Below, piece after piece: positions 43,111 to 55,688 of a stretch of DNA of 64,000 nucleotides. Every line of letters begins with the position of its first letter. Position 1 is the first letter of the stretch. The notes under the pieces were generated by a model. The model worked only from the letters and a program-made list of their open reading frames with translations, searched no databases and was not told the origin of the DNA. The DNA is from Oenanthe sinensis (Eukaryota; Streptophyta; Magnoliopsida; Apiales; Apiaceae). Both the position numbers and the translations under genes were made by a program. The stretch lies in contig CM053807.1 of the NCBI GenBank assembly GCA_028671895.1, forward strand, positions 50,273,903 through 50,337,902, read 5' to 3'.

Positions 43111-45354
43111 ATGAACTTACACAGCAACCATGCAGAGAAAAAAAACACACACAAAACACCCCTCCGAAAAATCCTCAGTGTAGCATCGATAGCCACAGGA
43201 CTACAATTCGGATGGGCACAAAGCTCACTTCTAACGCCCTACATTCAAGAGCTTGGAATACCACATGCATGGGCTAGCATTATCTGGCTTTGTGGTCCGC
43301 TCTCTGGTCTTTTCGTTCAGCCCCTGGTTGGCCACATGAGTGACCGTTGCACCAGCAAGTTTGGTCGTTGAAGACCTTTCATCGTTTCTGAAGTAATTTT
43401 AATCATTTTGGCTGTTTTAGTAATAGAACACTCTGCGGATATAGGATGGTTGTTGGGAGATAAAGGGGAGAGTAAGAACAGAGCTATTGTTGCTTTCTTT
43501 ATTGGCTTCTGGTTGTTCAATGTGGCTAACAACTCCACTCTTGGATCTTGCAGAGCTGTCCTCGCTGATCTCGCTGGTAAATAAATATACAAATTTCTGC
43601 ATTACTTTATATACAATTTTTTTTTTATCATTGTTAGAATAATATATATGATATGATCCTGGTAAGCCCGCTTCCTAAAGGTTTTTGACTTAATACGAGC
43701 CCACCTGGAGATTGTTGTAACGCAAGCTTTAATATCACTGTTGGATTCTTAAATATTGTTTCTTTTTTCCTGAAGGTTCCAAAATAATATGCTATTTGAG
43801 TGATTTATCATCATTTTCTCTTGTAAAAACATGACTCGTATGTTTGTGACAACATAAAACTTATCTTCTGCCAATCTCTTGTTATTAGGAAAGGATCACC
43901 GGAGGACTCAAGTAGCATTTTCATATTTTTCTATGTTCTTGGCTCTTGGTAATGTTCTTGGTTATGCTAGTGGAGCTTAGAGCGGCTTGTACAAAATTTT
44001 TGCATTTACTATCACCTCTACATGCAGTGTCAACTGTGCCAACCTCAAAGCTGCTTTCTATATTGACATTGTTTTTACAGTACTCACAACATATATATGC
44101 ATATCATCTGGTCAGGAGCGGCCTTTAGTTCCCAGCCATGAATATACTCCTGTTCCTGGAGATGATCTTGAACTGTCAAGCCATGCCGGAGAAACTTTTC
44201 TTCTTGAAATGTTCGGAACATTAAAATATTTACCAGCTGCAGTGTGGATGATACTGCTTCTTACTAGTCTTACGATGATTGGATGGTATCCATTTTTTTT
44301 TTTATAATACAGATTGGATGGGCCGAGAGATTTATGGTGGCAATCCGAATGAAGGGGAGAATTATAGTAATGGAGTCAGAATGGGGGCATTTGGTCTATT
44401 GTTGAAATTATGCCAGAAATGGGGTTCTGGTTTTATATGGGGCCTCTCAAATATTGTCATGGCTCTTTGCTATGTATCAATGATTATAGTCTCATTGATT
44501 GTAAAAAACCTGGAGTATGGCACTGGTCCACCCTCAAGCGGATTTGTGATTACTGCGCTGATAATATTTGCCATTCTTGGCATTCCATTAGGGGTGAGTG
44601 CTCTGCTGCCATGTTTTGATCAAGTAAAATAGAAAGATTTACAATCACTAGCTCAAAATGTAGATGCATCATCATTCACTGAGTACCTCAAGTAGGATAT
44701 GTACATAAACCAAACTAAACATAACCCCCATGTATCCTCTCTATCCAGCCCTAAGAGAAGGGTCTGCGGAGACTATTATAATACAAATCGAAGACTATTG
44801 ACATTTGTGTACAAGATGTCTAGTTGTGCCGCATAGTTTATTACCTGTCTTGCAGGGCACGTCGAAAAGGGTGAGTGCCAGAGTGGGCAAGGTAACATCT
44901 GGTCAACCAACTAACTCAGGCCTTTTTTCTGAACCTGCAGATCACTTACAGTGTGCCCTTTGCCTTAATATCTACACAGATTAAGTCACTGGGACTAGGC
45001 CAAGGTTGGTTATAAATAATGCTTTTATCTAAGGACTTGTTTGTTGATATGCTTAACCTTATCTTTGCACATGCAGGCTTGTCGATGGGGGTTCTGAATC
45101 TAGCTATTGTGATTCCACGGGTACAATTTCTTGGTCTTTAAACTTTCTATGCAGTTCAGTGTAGTTTATTTAGACGGTTGAGTTGGAAATGTTGTGTCTA
45201 TCAACAGGTTATTGTTTCTGTTGTAAGTGGACCGAGGGATCAGTTATTTGGAGGAGGTAATTCACCTGCCTTTGTAGTAGCAGCAATTTCAGCTTTTGCT
45301 AGCGGAGTTTTAGCCCTCTTGACTATACCGACAAGTATCGTTAAAAAACCTTAA
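43111..45354 (+). pseudogene. Sucrose/H+ symporter (SUT/SUC) pseudogene
   Basis: Sucrose transporters are 12-helix plasma-membrane proton symporters that load phloem. Exon-like segments are 43111-43576, 43889-44593, 44941-45004, 45077-45120 and 45208-45354. Conserved pieces include SSLLTPYIQELGIPHAW, PLVGHMSDRCTSKFGR, KDHRRTQVAF, DTDWMGREIYGG-like NTDWMGREIYGG, and KWGSGFIWGLSNIVMALCY. Breaks: a TGA at 43,369-43,371 where FGR is normally followed by Arg; a TAG at 43,978-43,980 in place of the usual Tyr of GYSSGA-type motifs; an 11-T run at 44,293-44,303 that shifts the frame by one base; and an in-frame loss of about 13 codons near 44,404. Splice sites remain readable, so decay is fairly recent. 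The outer Copia element ends 291 bp upstream of the ATG. It fits the SUT1/SUC2 clade best, judged from the N-terminal motifs. Confidence 0.93.
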
Positions 45355-45534
45355 CCGACTCATATATGAGTAATGACTTGGGTCTGCTTTCCCCGTTCAC
45401 ATTTTTAATCAACTCAAGAAGCATAAATGATATGTAATGTAACGAATTATTTATCTATTTGTTATCTGTCAAGTTACACAAAATTTACCTTGTCAATGCA
45501 AATTGAGTCTGAACTTCAGATATATTTTCACTTA
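45355..45534. other. Former 3' region of the transporter pseudogene
   Basis: AT-rich sequence with no gene, ending at the TTA target site of the Tourist-like MITE. Confidence 0.4.
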
Positions 45535-45897
45535 GGCTCCGTTTGGGAGTGCTGTTGAAAACTGTTGTACTGTGAGAAAAAGTGCTGGTGGAAAAAGTGT
45601 TGTCAGAAAAATCAGATGACTGTTTGGTAATTTTTTTGATTTATGCATATTTTGAGATATAAATATATAAAAATAATGTTTTTGAGAAGGTTTGATGATG
45701 AAACTGATAACTACTTCCTGCAAAAGCTGAAAACAGCTTTTTCCAAAAACATGGATGACATACTTTTGCTAACAACAACTTTTAGACTAAAAACGTTTTT
45801 TCACACAGCAATTTTTATAATTTACCGAACACATTTCTGACAGTTTTTCAGCAAAAAATTGCTATAGCTGTCTGCAACAGCAATAACAAACGGAGCC
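45535..45897. mobile_element. Tourist-like (PIF/Harbinger) MITE, 363 bp
   Basis: Ends GGCTCCGTTTG and CAAACGGAGCC are perfect 11-bp terminal inverted repeats, flanked by TTA on both sides (45,532-45,534 and 45,898-45,900). TTA/TAA target duplications and GGC...GTTTG ends are typical of Tourist MITEs. The interior contains further complementary stretches (AAAAGCTG and CAGCTTTT). Non-coding. Confidence 0.85.
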
Positions 45898-48758
45898 TTA
45901 ATATATAACAGTCGGTAATATCTTTTCACTCTACTGTTTGATTCTCCAGTACTTTTAAAACAATAATGGTAGGCTCTTGCTAGTAATGGCAATTATGGTA
46001 CCATAGAGTTTCTATAGATACTAAATTTGCTTAATATGAGCATGGTCAATTTTATAAACAATAGTTTCTGCCAATTAAAATACAGTTCAATGAAAAGTTG
46101 TTGTTGCTCTTCTTTTCATTTCTACGAAAAGCTTGGACCATTTTATGTTTATTTTTATCATAGATATCTTTCTACTCGCAATCTTTGCATTTCCTTTTCT
46201 TTCATGCTTACTGTTGAACAGTAGAATATATTACAGTATGACATTTGAACATAGGCTGTTTGTATTTGCCTATACTGTTCCTTGTATTAATGTTTGCTAC
46301 CATTGCAGAAATCCTATTAAAAGTTGATACTGATAAACATGGTTGCAGAGAAGGCCCTTGATATTCTGGCAGATTAGCATTACATTCTATAAAATTATGT
46401 ATATGGCCATAACATACCATTTACATTTCATTTAGATGATTCAGGACTCTGGCTGAGCATACTTTTGCATTTTTCTAACTCTATTTGGCCCTTAATGGAG
46501 GAGCCATTTGGATATCAACTATGGAGTCTGATGTCATCCATTTCAAATAGCTCACAGATAAAAGGGCCTCGTGATCATTTGAAACTCAACACAAACACAA
46601 TTGTTGCTGGGCACTTGTCAACAGATGACAAAGTAATGTGCACAAATTTTTTGAGAACCGATAGGATGAACTGACAAATCTAATTTCCCCCGTAGACACC
46701 GATAGATGTGAGGGTGGCGGCCGTACACATGAAATTCCTAAATGCACCTTTAGAAAAAGTTTGTATTAATAGATTTAAAGTACAGCGAGGAAAGAGACTT
46801 TACCAATGAAAACAAGAACATCGAAAAAATATGAAAGAGGAGCATATAAAACAAAAATGTAAGAAAATAAAGATTTGTTCTACAAGGACGTAAGGAATGC
46901 ATATTATTTTAGTTATTGCGACTGAATACATAGTTCTAATTCGGATAGGGTGATTATAGTTCTCAAATCAAACCTTGATGTAGCTGACCTACATATTTGC
47001 AGTGAATTTGGACATACATTTCAATTTGAATTGTCTACCCCAGTTTCAGATTTGGAATTGGTATTTATGATGGATCCTAACATTTTCTATATCCACAAAT
47101 TTGTTTCAAAAATTAGGTAGTCTTTGACAAGATTTTATGGTCCTTATAATACGAGTGTGTTGCATAAAAAAATTTACCACCAAAGGCTACTATCCATGGT
47201 TTAATCTAATCTTCCTGTTTCACAACTTCAAAAACTTGTAAATAAAATCTCAGGTATACAATCAGCTCCCAAGTTAACAGGTGAAAATTACTGGATTATG
47301 GGGTATGGACTTTTGACATTATTACAGGAAAGAAGAATCCATAAAGCAGCCCAATTTGTGTATCAAGTCTAGTTCAGCAGAAAATTAAAGGAGATAAAGA
47401 TGCTGCCAGATTTTCTTTAAGCAAATTCAAAATTTTGTTTTAGTTTAATAAAGGCATGTAAGTCTCTGAGGCATTGTTAACACTCGTGATTGCCAAGACC
47501 AGAGTTGGAAGAGCGCCAAAGGACATATCAGTTATTCTGTGGGTGCTAATGTATAATATTTAAAAAAGTCTAAATTGTCAAATGAGTGCAAAAGGTTTGA
47601 ATGAAATACAAATAATTCTATAAGTTGCTTCTATTACTATAAAAAAATTATTTCAGAAATCTGTCTTCCAATCCTAACTTCTGCAATTGTCTGAGGAACC
47701 CCCAACCACTAGTGGCAGATGATAGGACAAAGGATCCTTCTCCAGCCATTTAATACATACTCACTCCGTCCCAATTCAAGTGTCTTGTTTGATTTTTTGA
47801 GGTCAACTTAACTAAGTTTTGACCGAAAATTGCATATATTATATAATTATAAAAAATTAAAAAATATATATCATTAGAAAATATATTTAATCTACTTTAA
47901 AATGTAACTTTTAATTTTCAAAAATTGTAAAAGAATAATCTCTAATTTTCGGTCAAAGTTTAGTCATTCATTCCCAGTTCCTCTTTCCTTGATACACCTT
48001 GCCTTGTGGTCTACACTCTACAATGTAAAAGGCGCACAAGCCGAACATAAAATTTGGTGTGTGTATATATTCGTTTGATCAGGATCAAGTGTAAACCTCC
48101 TCCTAACCATAGAGTCGATATCAATTAAAGGATCCCTATTTTATAACAGTCAAGTCGTTGAGAAGAGCAGAATGAGATGGGATTAGAATAAAATCAAAAC
48201 TAATTTCAGGACTTCCGTGCATTATTTTCATTTTTTTCCTTTACTCCATTCCACAAGTGTTAGGTTAAACTAGACTTCACTCCAATTCAAAAGAATGAGT
48301 AAGATTACTTCCCCCCTACTCATATACTCCATATATCTATTCAGAACGCAATATCTTGTCACATGCTTGTCCAGATGTTACTTTTTGACCGTTTACATAA
48401 AATATAAATCAATTTATAAATTACTTAATACAGCATATAAAATAGAGAGGTACAAATAAGTTGGGAGTAACATGTGAGTGAAATTTTAGTGAAATAATTA
48501 CAATTCAATTAGTCCCTATTCATTAGAAAACAACCAAAATTTATGCGAGTTCAGTTTGTTATGTTGCTTGAAGTTTTTTTCCCTTGACAAATTTGACAGA
48601 TATAAGAATTAGTATATAAATTCAACAGGTTCAGCTGCTCCCACCGCATACATGTAGCTTTTACGGTTTTACCATTAGCTTCTTTTCACCTTTCCATTAC
48701 TTGTACAATAACCAGGTAATCATTCATCACAAAAAAGAAGGGGGTGACAAGTGTTACC
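45898..48758. other. Gene-poor intergenic DNA
   Basis: No intact gene recognised. An open frame at 46,465-46,674 has an ATG but no known content. A degenerate Stowaway-like repeat lies at about 47,760. The last few hundred bases may include the DBR1 3' untranslated region. Confidence 0.45.
47760..47970. mobile_element. Degenerate Stowaway-like repeat
   Basis: The left end CTCACTCCGTCCC, preceded by TA, is one mismatch from the Stowaway consensus. The inner segment GGTCAACTT-TTTGACCGAAAATTG is complementary to CAAAGTTTGACC-like sequence near 47,945 (TTTTCGGTCAAAGTTT). The right terminal repeat is not recognisable, so it is truncated or mutated. Confidence 0.45.
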
Positions 48759-51700
48759 TTAGTGGACACTCGACGAAAGCTCCTTCACGGTATCTGCATT
48801 ATTGACGTCTGAAAGTTCTTCCAATTCATCCACATCGTCAATTGGAATATCTTCATAATTATGATCAGATGGGCCTACATTTGAACCTGGAGTAGTCAAA
48901 AGATTAGCATAGATGGATTAGAGATGCCCTTTCAATTAAGACGATACTAACTCTCACAAAACAGTAAGAGCATGGCAAACTCTAGCCAACTACTCAATGA
49001 AATCAAAATAAAAAGGTTGCATGTTTACTTCAACTTAAAGCAAACGTAAAACAGGTAGCGAAGATGTCAAGATCAAGAACATAACCAACGTCAACATAAT
49101 CATCAAATGATAGATACTGTTTCATCGGCTAAGAAAGCAAAACCATGTATATAGATCGGAAATTTGAAATTCTTGAAACTCAAATATTCCAAGCCTCCAG
49201 TAGCTCCGTACACTGTCTTATATTGAACTTATATTATGTTTACCGTACTTACTATTTATTGACAGTGAGATACCAAATTGCCACAGAAACAAAACTATAT
49301 TGTCATTCACTTCCAAACACCTGTCACTCTGTCAGACTGTTGTCAACTGAGTAACTCACATATTTTTATAAAATAGAACAAAGTATGTCCTACATCCATA
49401 GAATGATACAGGACAGGAGGGGAGTGATTTGCAATCTTTAGAGCTATTAGTAACTTGAAAGGCATAATCATGCATCTATTTTGTTAAACATGTACTAAAC
49501 ATTAAAAGAATAAAAAAAGTATAATACTTTCGCACAAGTGTGAGAAAAGTGCTAAAGAGCGTCTAGTACCATTTGCAAAAAATGAGGCTGGACTATGGAT
49601 TGGATCCCTTGTTTCCAATGTATTATCAAGAAAATACTTGAGTTCCAGAAACTGTAAAAACTCTTCGGTTTGAGGGTTTCGATGAGGTCCTGCGGAAAAA
49701 TAAAAAATTGAAGTTACATTCTTACATTGTTAGCATATGCCTGTAAACTAGCATTTCAACATGGTGTGCTGCATAAAATGTTAAATTCTAAAGCATCATT
49801 ACAACAGCACAAAATGACTGCTGTATTAATCAACCTATTATATGCAGAACGGGTTCTTAGCCGTTCATTTACGTAACAACAGGCTATTAACAAAAACAAA
49901 CAGCGTGGACTATAATGGAGACAGATCTAGCGTTGCTGTGGGGATATTACAAAATCATAGTGTCGGAAAGTATTTGGAAAACATGTTCACAATAAACAGC
50001 AGATTTTAAGATTAAAAGCAATAGCCACCTCCAATAGAATAGAAATTAGAAAGTTTTTTACAGCATGAGAAAGATCTTATATATATAGACTATAGCGAGG
50101 AAGGGAGGGAGATTAGACTACAATAGATGAACTGAAAAGAACAATGATATATAGCAAAGATTTTAACTCTTTACCAGTATATGAACCATGAGAAGAAGAT
50201 TGAGAAGGATCATATCCGGGAACAGTTTGTAAAAATTCAAATGGTTTAGCTCCTCTTTGTTGTAATTTGTCCCTAATCCATTGCATACATTCTTCCTTGT
50301 CCAGCTGTACTTCCCTGAGACCGTAACAAGAAAAGAGTTACCAACTTACCACATATTACAAAATTATCCAGGGACAATCATCTCTCTAGAATTTACAGAC
50401 CCAAAATTTGCAGGTTTGGAAGTTGAAGGAAATATGGAATTGAACTTCCGAGTTATAGCCAGCCATTCTTCATCAAACTGAATTTCATAGGGTCCTGGCT
50501 CTGATTCGATTTCAACAATCTAGAAGGCTCGGAATTTTTTACCCAAATATTAGCTACAAGTAAAAATATATATAAATAATCACAATTAAGAAGTCTACAT
50601 GCAAGTATTTCAGTAGAAACCTGCAAAAACTTTCGACCTGGAAGACATTTATCAAGTGCAAGAAATTTAGTCATTGGACCACCTTCTCCATGTTGTACTA
50701 GTGCTGCAAATTTGCAGTGAAGATGAGCTGAAAACCAGTAAGGAGGTTTTAGTTTTTGCAGTAATTCTGCAGCAGGTTTACTTCCCAGAGTTCTGTCCTG
50801 AATCTGTTTGGTTAATATATTTTAGTGATCACAAATCCAAAATTCTGAAATCTACAATACATTGTACAGTACACTGTACACCAGTTCCAATAACTACATG
50901 TAAGGTCTCATAGTATCAGGAGAGGTACTATAAGAAAGAATATTAGGTAGTAAAGTATGTATTCCGTCACACTCATACTGGCTTAATTTATCTTTTCAAA
51001 GCCAATGTGATCAACCTTTGACTAACTATACACCCTGCAGCTTACAAGCTGGATTCATCAGTACTCTTATAATCAGAATACATCCCATTTCCATATACAT
51101 AGTCCCAACACACACACAAAGAACATTTGGGCCTAAATAAAAATCAGACTCGAGTAGTTCTAGCATACAAATAAGGAATGTTGGAAGAGTGGGGAGTCTT
51201 AGCATACCAGGACACTAAAAATACAGGGAAAGCTTACTAATACTTGGTGCAATGTAGGGATTGTAGTGTGGAAGAGGCCACATTGCAAGAAGAAGTCCTG
51301 TTAATACGAATTCAGATTTCCACCTAGTCCTATACTACACGTTTTATAATAAGAAGTCTAACTGTCCTGTACCATACAGTCATACACAATACAAATTAAA
51401 AACATGTATTTTTAAACAAAAGAATTACAAAGCATTCATATCACATTATGATATAGAAATCCAGAATTACCTCTTTCTCAAAGTATGGTTTTCGACGAAC
51501 AAGCTCTTTCCAATTCCCATAGTCAGTGATACCGCAAGGCCAATCATGTGTAAGAAAAATGTCAATTGGTTCCTCAACTTGCATGAGCTTATGAACATCG
51601 TATTCACGAACATGGTAAATAGACCTGATATGCCCTTCGTTATATGGAAGCTTTTCATAGTGTCCTACATATACAGAAGTTATGATGCTTATTTTCTTGT

Positions 51701-52641
51701 TCTCTAATGTTGCCTTGGCTTGCATATTTATACCATGTTCATATATACAAGTAATATGGTAATTTTCCACAAATTGTTTGTGAATATGGAATAAATTCCT
51801 TCAATTAAAAATGCTAAATCCATTATTACTAATCAAAGGAGGAACATATAACCAACCTAATTGGTAATGACGTTCATTGTAAATTCCAGATAGACCGCCT
51901 ATGCGAATGTTTCCAAACTTGACCACTCCAGCAAACCCTAAGAAGTATATATTAGGCGCCGCCCATCCTCCATAATATCTGAAAAATATATTAACATACA
52001 TCAATGACGTACACTATCAAACCATATTAACTCGCGATTATCCGATCACAAAACTCTGTAGCAGCCACTACCACTCAAACTTCACGCCGAGATTAACAAT
52101 GAAACTTTATAACCAATATATTCTTACTCAAACGTGAGAGTCGTTTATTAACACTTTCAGAGTTTCAGCAACCTTATACTCTGTATTTTTCCGCTAAGTA
52201 TCAACAAACATAGTCCCTATCTATTCCTCTACGTTATGGAAGTTAAAACATCACATATCGAGAAATAAAATGACTCACAGTTCCCAGAGGTAATTAGATG
52301 CCTCGTGATTGCCACCGATGAAAATAGTGGGAATCGGGGCAACGTTCTGTCCAGAATAATACTTCCAGAAGGAATTCATGGACTTGAATTTAGCAGGAAC
52401 ATTCAAACTCTCCAAATCATTCACATTCCTAACAGCCTGTAATTAATCACACTATACATTAACATAATATCAAAACAAAACTTAAATAACACACACGCGC
52501 GCATATATAGATAAGTACCTGAAAATCGCCGCAACAGAGAAGAAGATCAATTTGAGTGTTTTCTGATTGTTGTAAGTGTAATAGAGTGGCGTAAACGTTG
52601 TCTAGGTCTCCGTGCATACATCCTTCTACTGCTATTTTCAT
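48759..52641 (-). CDS. DBR1: RNA lariat debranching enzyme
   Basis: Hydrolyses the 2'-5' bond of excised intron lariats in the nucleus; it also influences microRNA processing in plants. Nine exons on the minus strand: 52641-52519, 52436-52279, 51978-51857, 51664-51471, 50803-50621, 50519-50401, 50314-50175, 49689-49570, 48886-48759. They total 1,287 nt, 428 residues, near the usual plant length. The ATG opens directly into the metallophosphatase fold. Metal-site motifs: GCMHGDLD (Cys8, His10), CCGDFQ (Asp39), GGNHE (Asn84, His85), FLTHDWP and SAHLHCKF. Cys8 replaces the Asp seen in most metallophosphatases, as is known for DBR1. The conserved family C-terminal domain follows (EPGPYEIQFDEEWLAITRKF) and then an acidic, unconserved tail (DDVDELEELSD). 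All splice junctions found are GT-AG and keep frame. The gene looks intact. Confidence 0.95.
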
Positions 52642-52749
52642 CTTTCTTCTTCTTCTAAATTTAAACCCTAGGGTTTTGCGATTTTGTGTGTGTATTCAAC
52701 AGCTGTTGTTGCTTTATTTCATTTGATTCGGATCTTTTAAACAGGATGG

Positions 52750-53150
52750 GTTATGTGTTATAATTTCGGGAGAAAATGACTTAAACGGCATATTCAAAAA
52801 AATGGCCCTAGATAGCACTCCAAAATGCTACATCGTGTAGAGTTTTGAAGAAAAAAAATCCCCAAAACGCTACTTTAAGTTACGTTTTTTTAGCCTAGAA
52901 CTCAAGATAAAGTAGTGTTTTTGCCCAAAAAAATTTTTAAAAAATGCAAAACGCTACGCGAAGTAGCGTTTTTCCCCGAAAAAAATATAAAAAATTAAAA
53001 AAAGTGCAAAACGCTACACGAAGCAGCGTTTTCACCCATTTTCCAGCACGCCGCACTATGTAGCGTTTTAGAGTGCTATTTATGGCCATTATTACGAGTT
53101 GTGCCATTTAGGATATTTCCACCCCAAATTGTGACATACGGGGCATTTTC
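52750..53150. mobile_element. Foldback element with internal GTAGCGTTTT hairpins
   Basis: The outer arms are imperfect inverted repeats: ATGGCCCTAGATAGCACTC near 52,801 against GAGTGCTATTTATGGCCAT near 53,070-53,090, extending outwards through GGAGAAAATG and its complement. Inside, CAAAACGCTAC and GTAGCGTTTT alternate. At about 52,948-52,975 they form a perfect 10-bp stem around GCGAA, and at about 53,007-53,032 a near-perfect one around ACGAA. There is no coding frame. It lies about 100 bp upstream of the DBR1 ATG, so it overlaps or abuts that promoter. Exact ends and target duplication could not be fixed. Confidence 0.7.
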
Positions 53151-53532
53151 TCCTTTCTTTTACATTGCAGGGTATTTATTATAAGTAATTTAAAAGTTGA
53201 AAAATGTGTATTCATTTTGCAATTAGTCAAAAAAATGGATAACCGTAAGTTATTACTTACAATTGGAGAAATTTAATTTTGAGGGTTTTGGTTCGTGATA
53301 AGAGATAGTTTACCATCTATCCGCGTGATCCCTGAATTCACAAAAATTTCACGTGACTATTTGCGAAAAATTATAGCGGATAGATAAATCGATTATCACG
53401 GATCAGATTCCTAATTCCAATAGGATTGATATATGAGTAATACTTTATTATAATTACGGTTATAGTGTAGTTAATTTTGTGTATGTGATCGAATTTTGAA
53501 GCAGAGTGATTTGAATACCAAGACAACTGGGT

Positions 53533-53632
53533 ATGGTAGATAAGAGGTTGGAGTGTGTTTCAGAGGTTTTCAAGGAATCGAACTTGGATATGGCACATGC
53601 TACTACTAGTAGTGATCAACACACTGAACAAG
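53533..53632 (+). CDS. Possible first exon of an unidentified gene
   Basis: An ATG opens MVDKRLECVSEVFKESN and ends at a plausible donor (CAAG/GTTTGT). Two plausible acceptors downstream continue the frame: 53,741 (GDVDEMSLI then stop) and 54,299 (EQQTGQSASPMVEDEIGH... ending at TAG 54,374). I do not recognise the protein. It may belong with the SNARE-like exon at 55,689, but the phases do not join in the reading I tried. The direction is divergent from DBR1. Weak call. Confidence 0.3.
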
Positions 53633-53741
53633 GTTTGTTTGTGTGTTTATAGTTATGGATATAATGTTCAATTTTAATTATGAACAACTTCTTTTAATTT
53701 GATTATATATTTCACTTGTAAACAATTGTTAATTTTTCAGG

Positions 53742-55688
53742 TGACGTAGATGAAATGTCATTGATATAATATCTTTACTTTCGACTTATTCTTTGTTCCA
53801 TTTCTAGCTTCTGGTTGCGTTATGTTGTGTATAAGACCCAACTGATTAAGTAATGATGCTAAATGTATTCCATCATACCTTTTGATTGTCATGTTTTGCA
53901 ACAAGAGTCATAATCCTGTATACACTTTAAAATGGCTGTATATTTGGATTCATCAACTCTTTGAGACTATTTTTGGTGTTTTCTAGTTATAATTGCAGAA
54001 TAACAATTAAATTAAACAAATTATTAAGGTAGATACACCGAGTTTAGGGTCGAGAGAGACATAAGACATAAAAGAGAGAGACAGATTAGAGATAGAAACC
54101 GTAGATAGAGAAAGAGTGACAATCAATTATACAGAAATAAAGAGGGGATTGTGAAAATACATTCATTTTCATATCATATTTATTTGAATTCTGTGTTTTG
54201 CATAAGATATTTTTCTAATGCTCAACTAGATTGGTTAGTTTTACTACTCTTTGACTTGAATTTATGATTTCTGTGTTTGTTTTACTTGATTGTTAAGAAC
54301 AGCAAACTGGGCAATCGGCGTCACCAATGGTTGAGGATGAGATTGGACATGCGACCAAGATTGAGCATCGTTAGTAAAGATATTTCTGATATTCTTGCCT
54401 TCTGTTTCAATGAAAAGGTCTTTGTGTATGTGTTTTATGAAATCGGTGTTTGTTATTGGAGTCAATTTATCAATTGATGTTAAAATATCCTATTAATTAT
54501 GTTTTTTTATTATTTTATTTGCGGAGAAATATATTATCATTTGATTTAGGTATTGATCTCAAGCCCTTTTTTCTCATATATATTTTATAATCTTTTAAAT
54601 ATATTTCAATTGTAATTGTGATTTAATTCTTTTAAACTGAGTGTTCTATATTTAAATATGTTGATGTGATATTGCAGGCATTGTAATTTTTTAAGGAATC
54701 TCTTATTAGTCTTTCAAAATTTCCACAAATATAGCGGTAAAATCTGCTAGTGTATTAGAGATACAAGACTCATTGACTGTTTGACTCAATGGTAATCAGC
54801 TGTAGTTGGGGCCTAGGGTTCGTCTCTGTATGAATGGGGACGGGAGTTGTCTAATGGGACGACCTAGAGTTCGTCTCTGTATGAGTGGGGGATGGGAGTT
54901 GTCTAATGAAGTGAGTTTTTTAGCATTATACTATTTGCATAGGAACGGCATAATCCATAGTGAATAATTTTAGCCTGCCAATGGAGTAGCTAAGAAATTA
55001 CTAATAGCAGTACTCTTACTAAACTGCAACACACACAGAAAAGTTTAAATTAAAAACTTCATTGTATCAGACAAATACAAGTCACTTACAACTATAAGTT
55101 CGGATATATTCTATGGGTCTTTCTAGCGTGTGTCCATAGGCACACATTAACCACAAATTTTGATGAGTTTGACTTTTGGAGGGGTCCATCGTTATTAATG
55201 TATAGAGAACCAATAAAATTTTGACAATTAAGTTTCTAATGTGTGTCCACAGGCATACACTAAAAAAAAACCAAATCAATATTCTATTGCGACCAAGGAT
55301 ATGACTAACATATTTATATCCTACTTATTAACCGTTTAACATAACCACTTGTGATTAAAAAAAATTGTAAAGTCGCAAGTAAGTTATCTATTATAACAAC
55401 ATATAAAATTAATTTGCATAAAAGGAATAATTTTTTACTCTCAGCCTGATTCCCGGGTTGTTTAAATTCACCTCATAGAAGTTTTCAAAAAACGCAAATC
55501 AAAAGATGCGATTTGAATCAATGCACGAAATATATATGTACCATTGGATCGCTACGTTATGTACAAGTGTAAAGTTTGAGATTGAGATGCCTGACAATCT
55601 GATTGTTTAATTATTACCTATTTTGTTGCACAATTCTAATCATATACAGTTGTTCAATTGATTTTGGTCTGGTTGTGTGTGAATATAG
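53742..55688. other. Mostly non-coding, with a short tandem repeat and palindromic motifs
   Basis: Contains a possible exon at about 54,299-54,374, a tandem repeat of about 50 bp at 54,811-54,910, and two quasi-palindromes GTGTGTCC-A-GGCACAC (about 55,127 and 55,241). No complete gene. Confidence 0.4.
54811..54910. repeat. Tandem repeat, two units of about 50 bp
   Basis: The unit runs from CCTAG(A/G)GTTCGTCTCTGTATGA through GGGAGTTGTCTAATG and occurs twice in a row with a few substitutions. The GTTCG motif recalls a tRNA B box, but no tRNA fold surrounds it. Confidence 0.85.

Noticed and set aside
47270..47420. Segment reading APKLTGENYWIMGYGLLTLL, like the start of a Copia Gag
   Set aside because: The resemblance is short, frames break within 50 codons, and no LTR or pol remains were seen nearby; too weak to list as an element.
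54811..54910. GTTCG motifs in a tandem repeat as tRNA-derived SINE
   Set aside because: No A box at the right distance, no A-tail and no target duplication; kept only as a tandem repeat.
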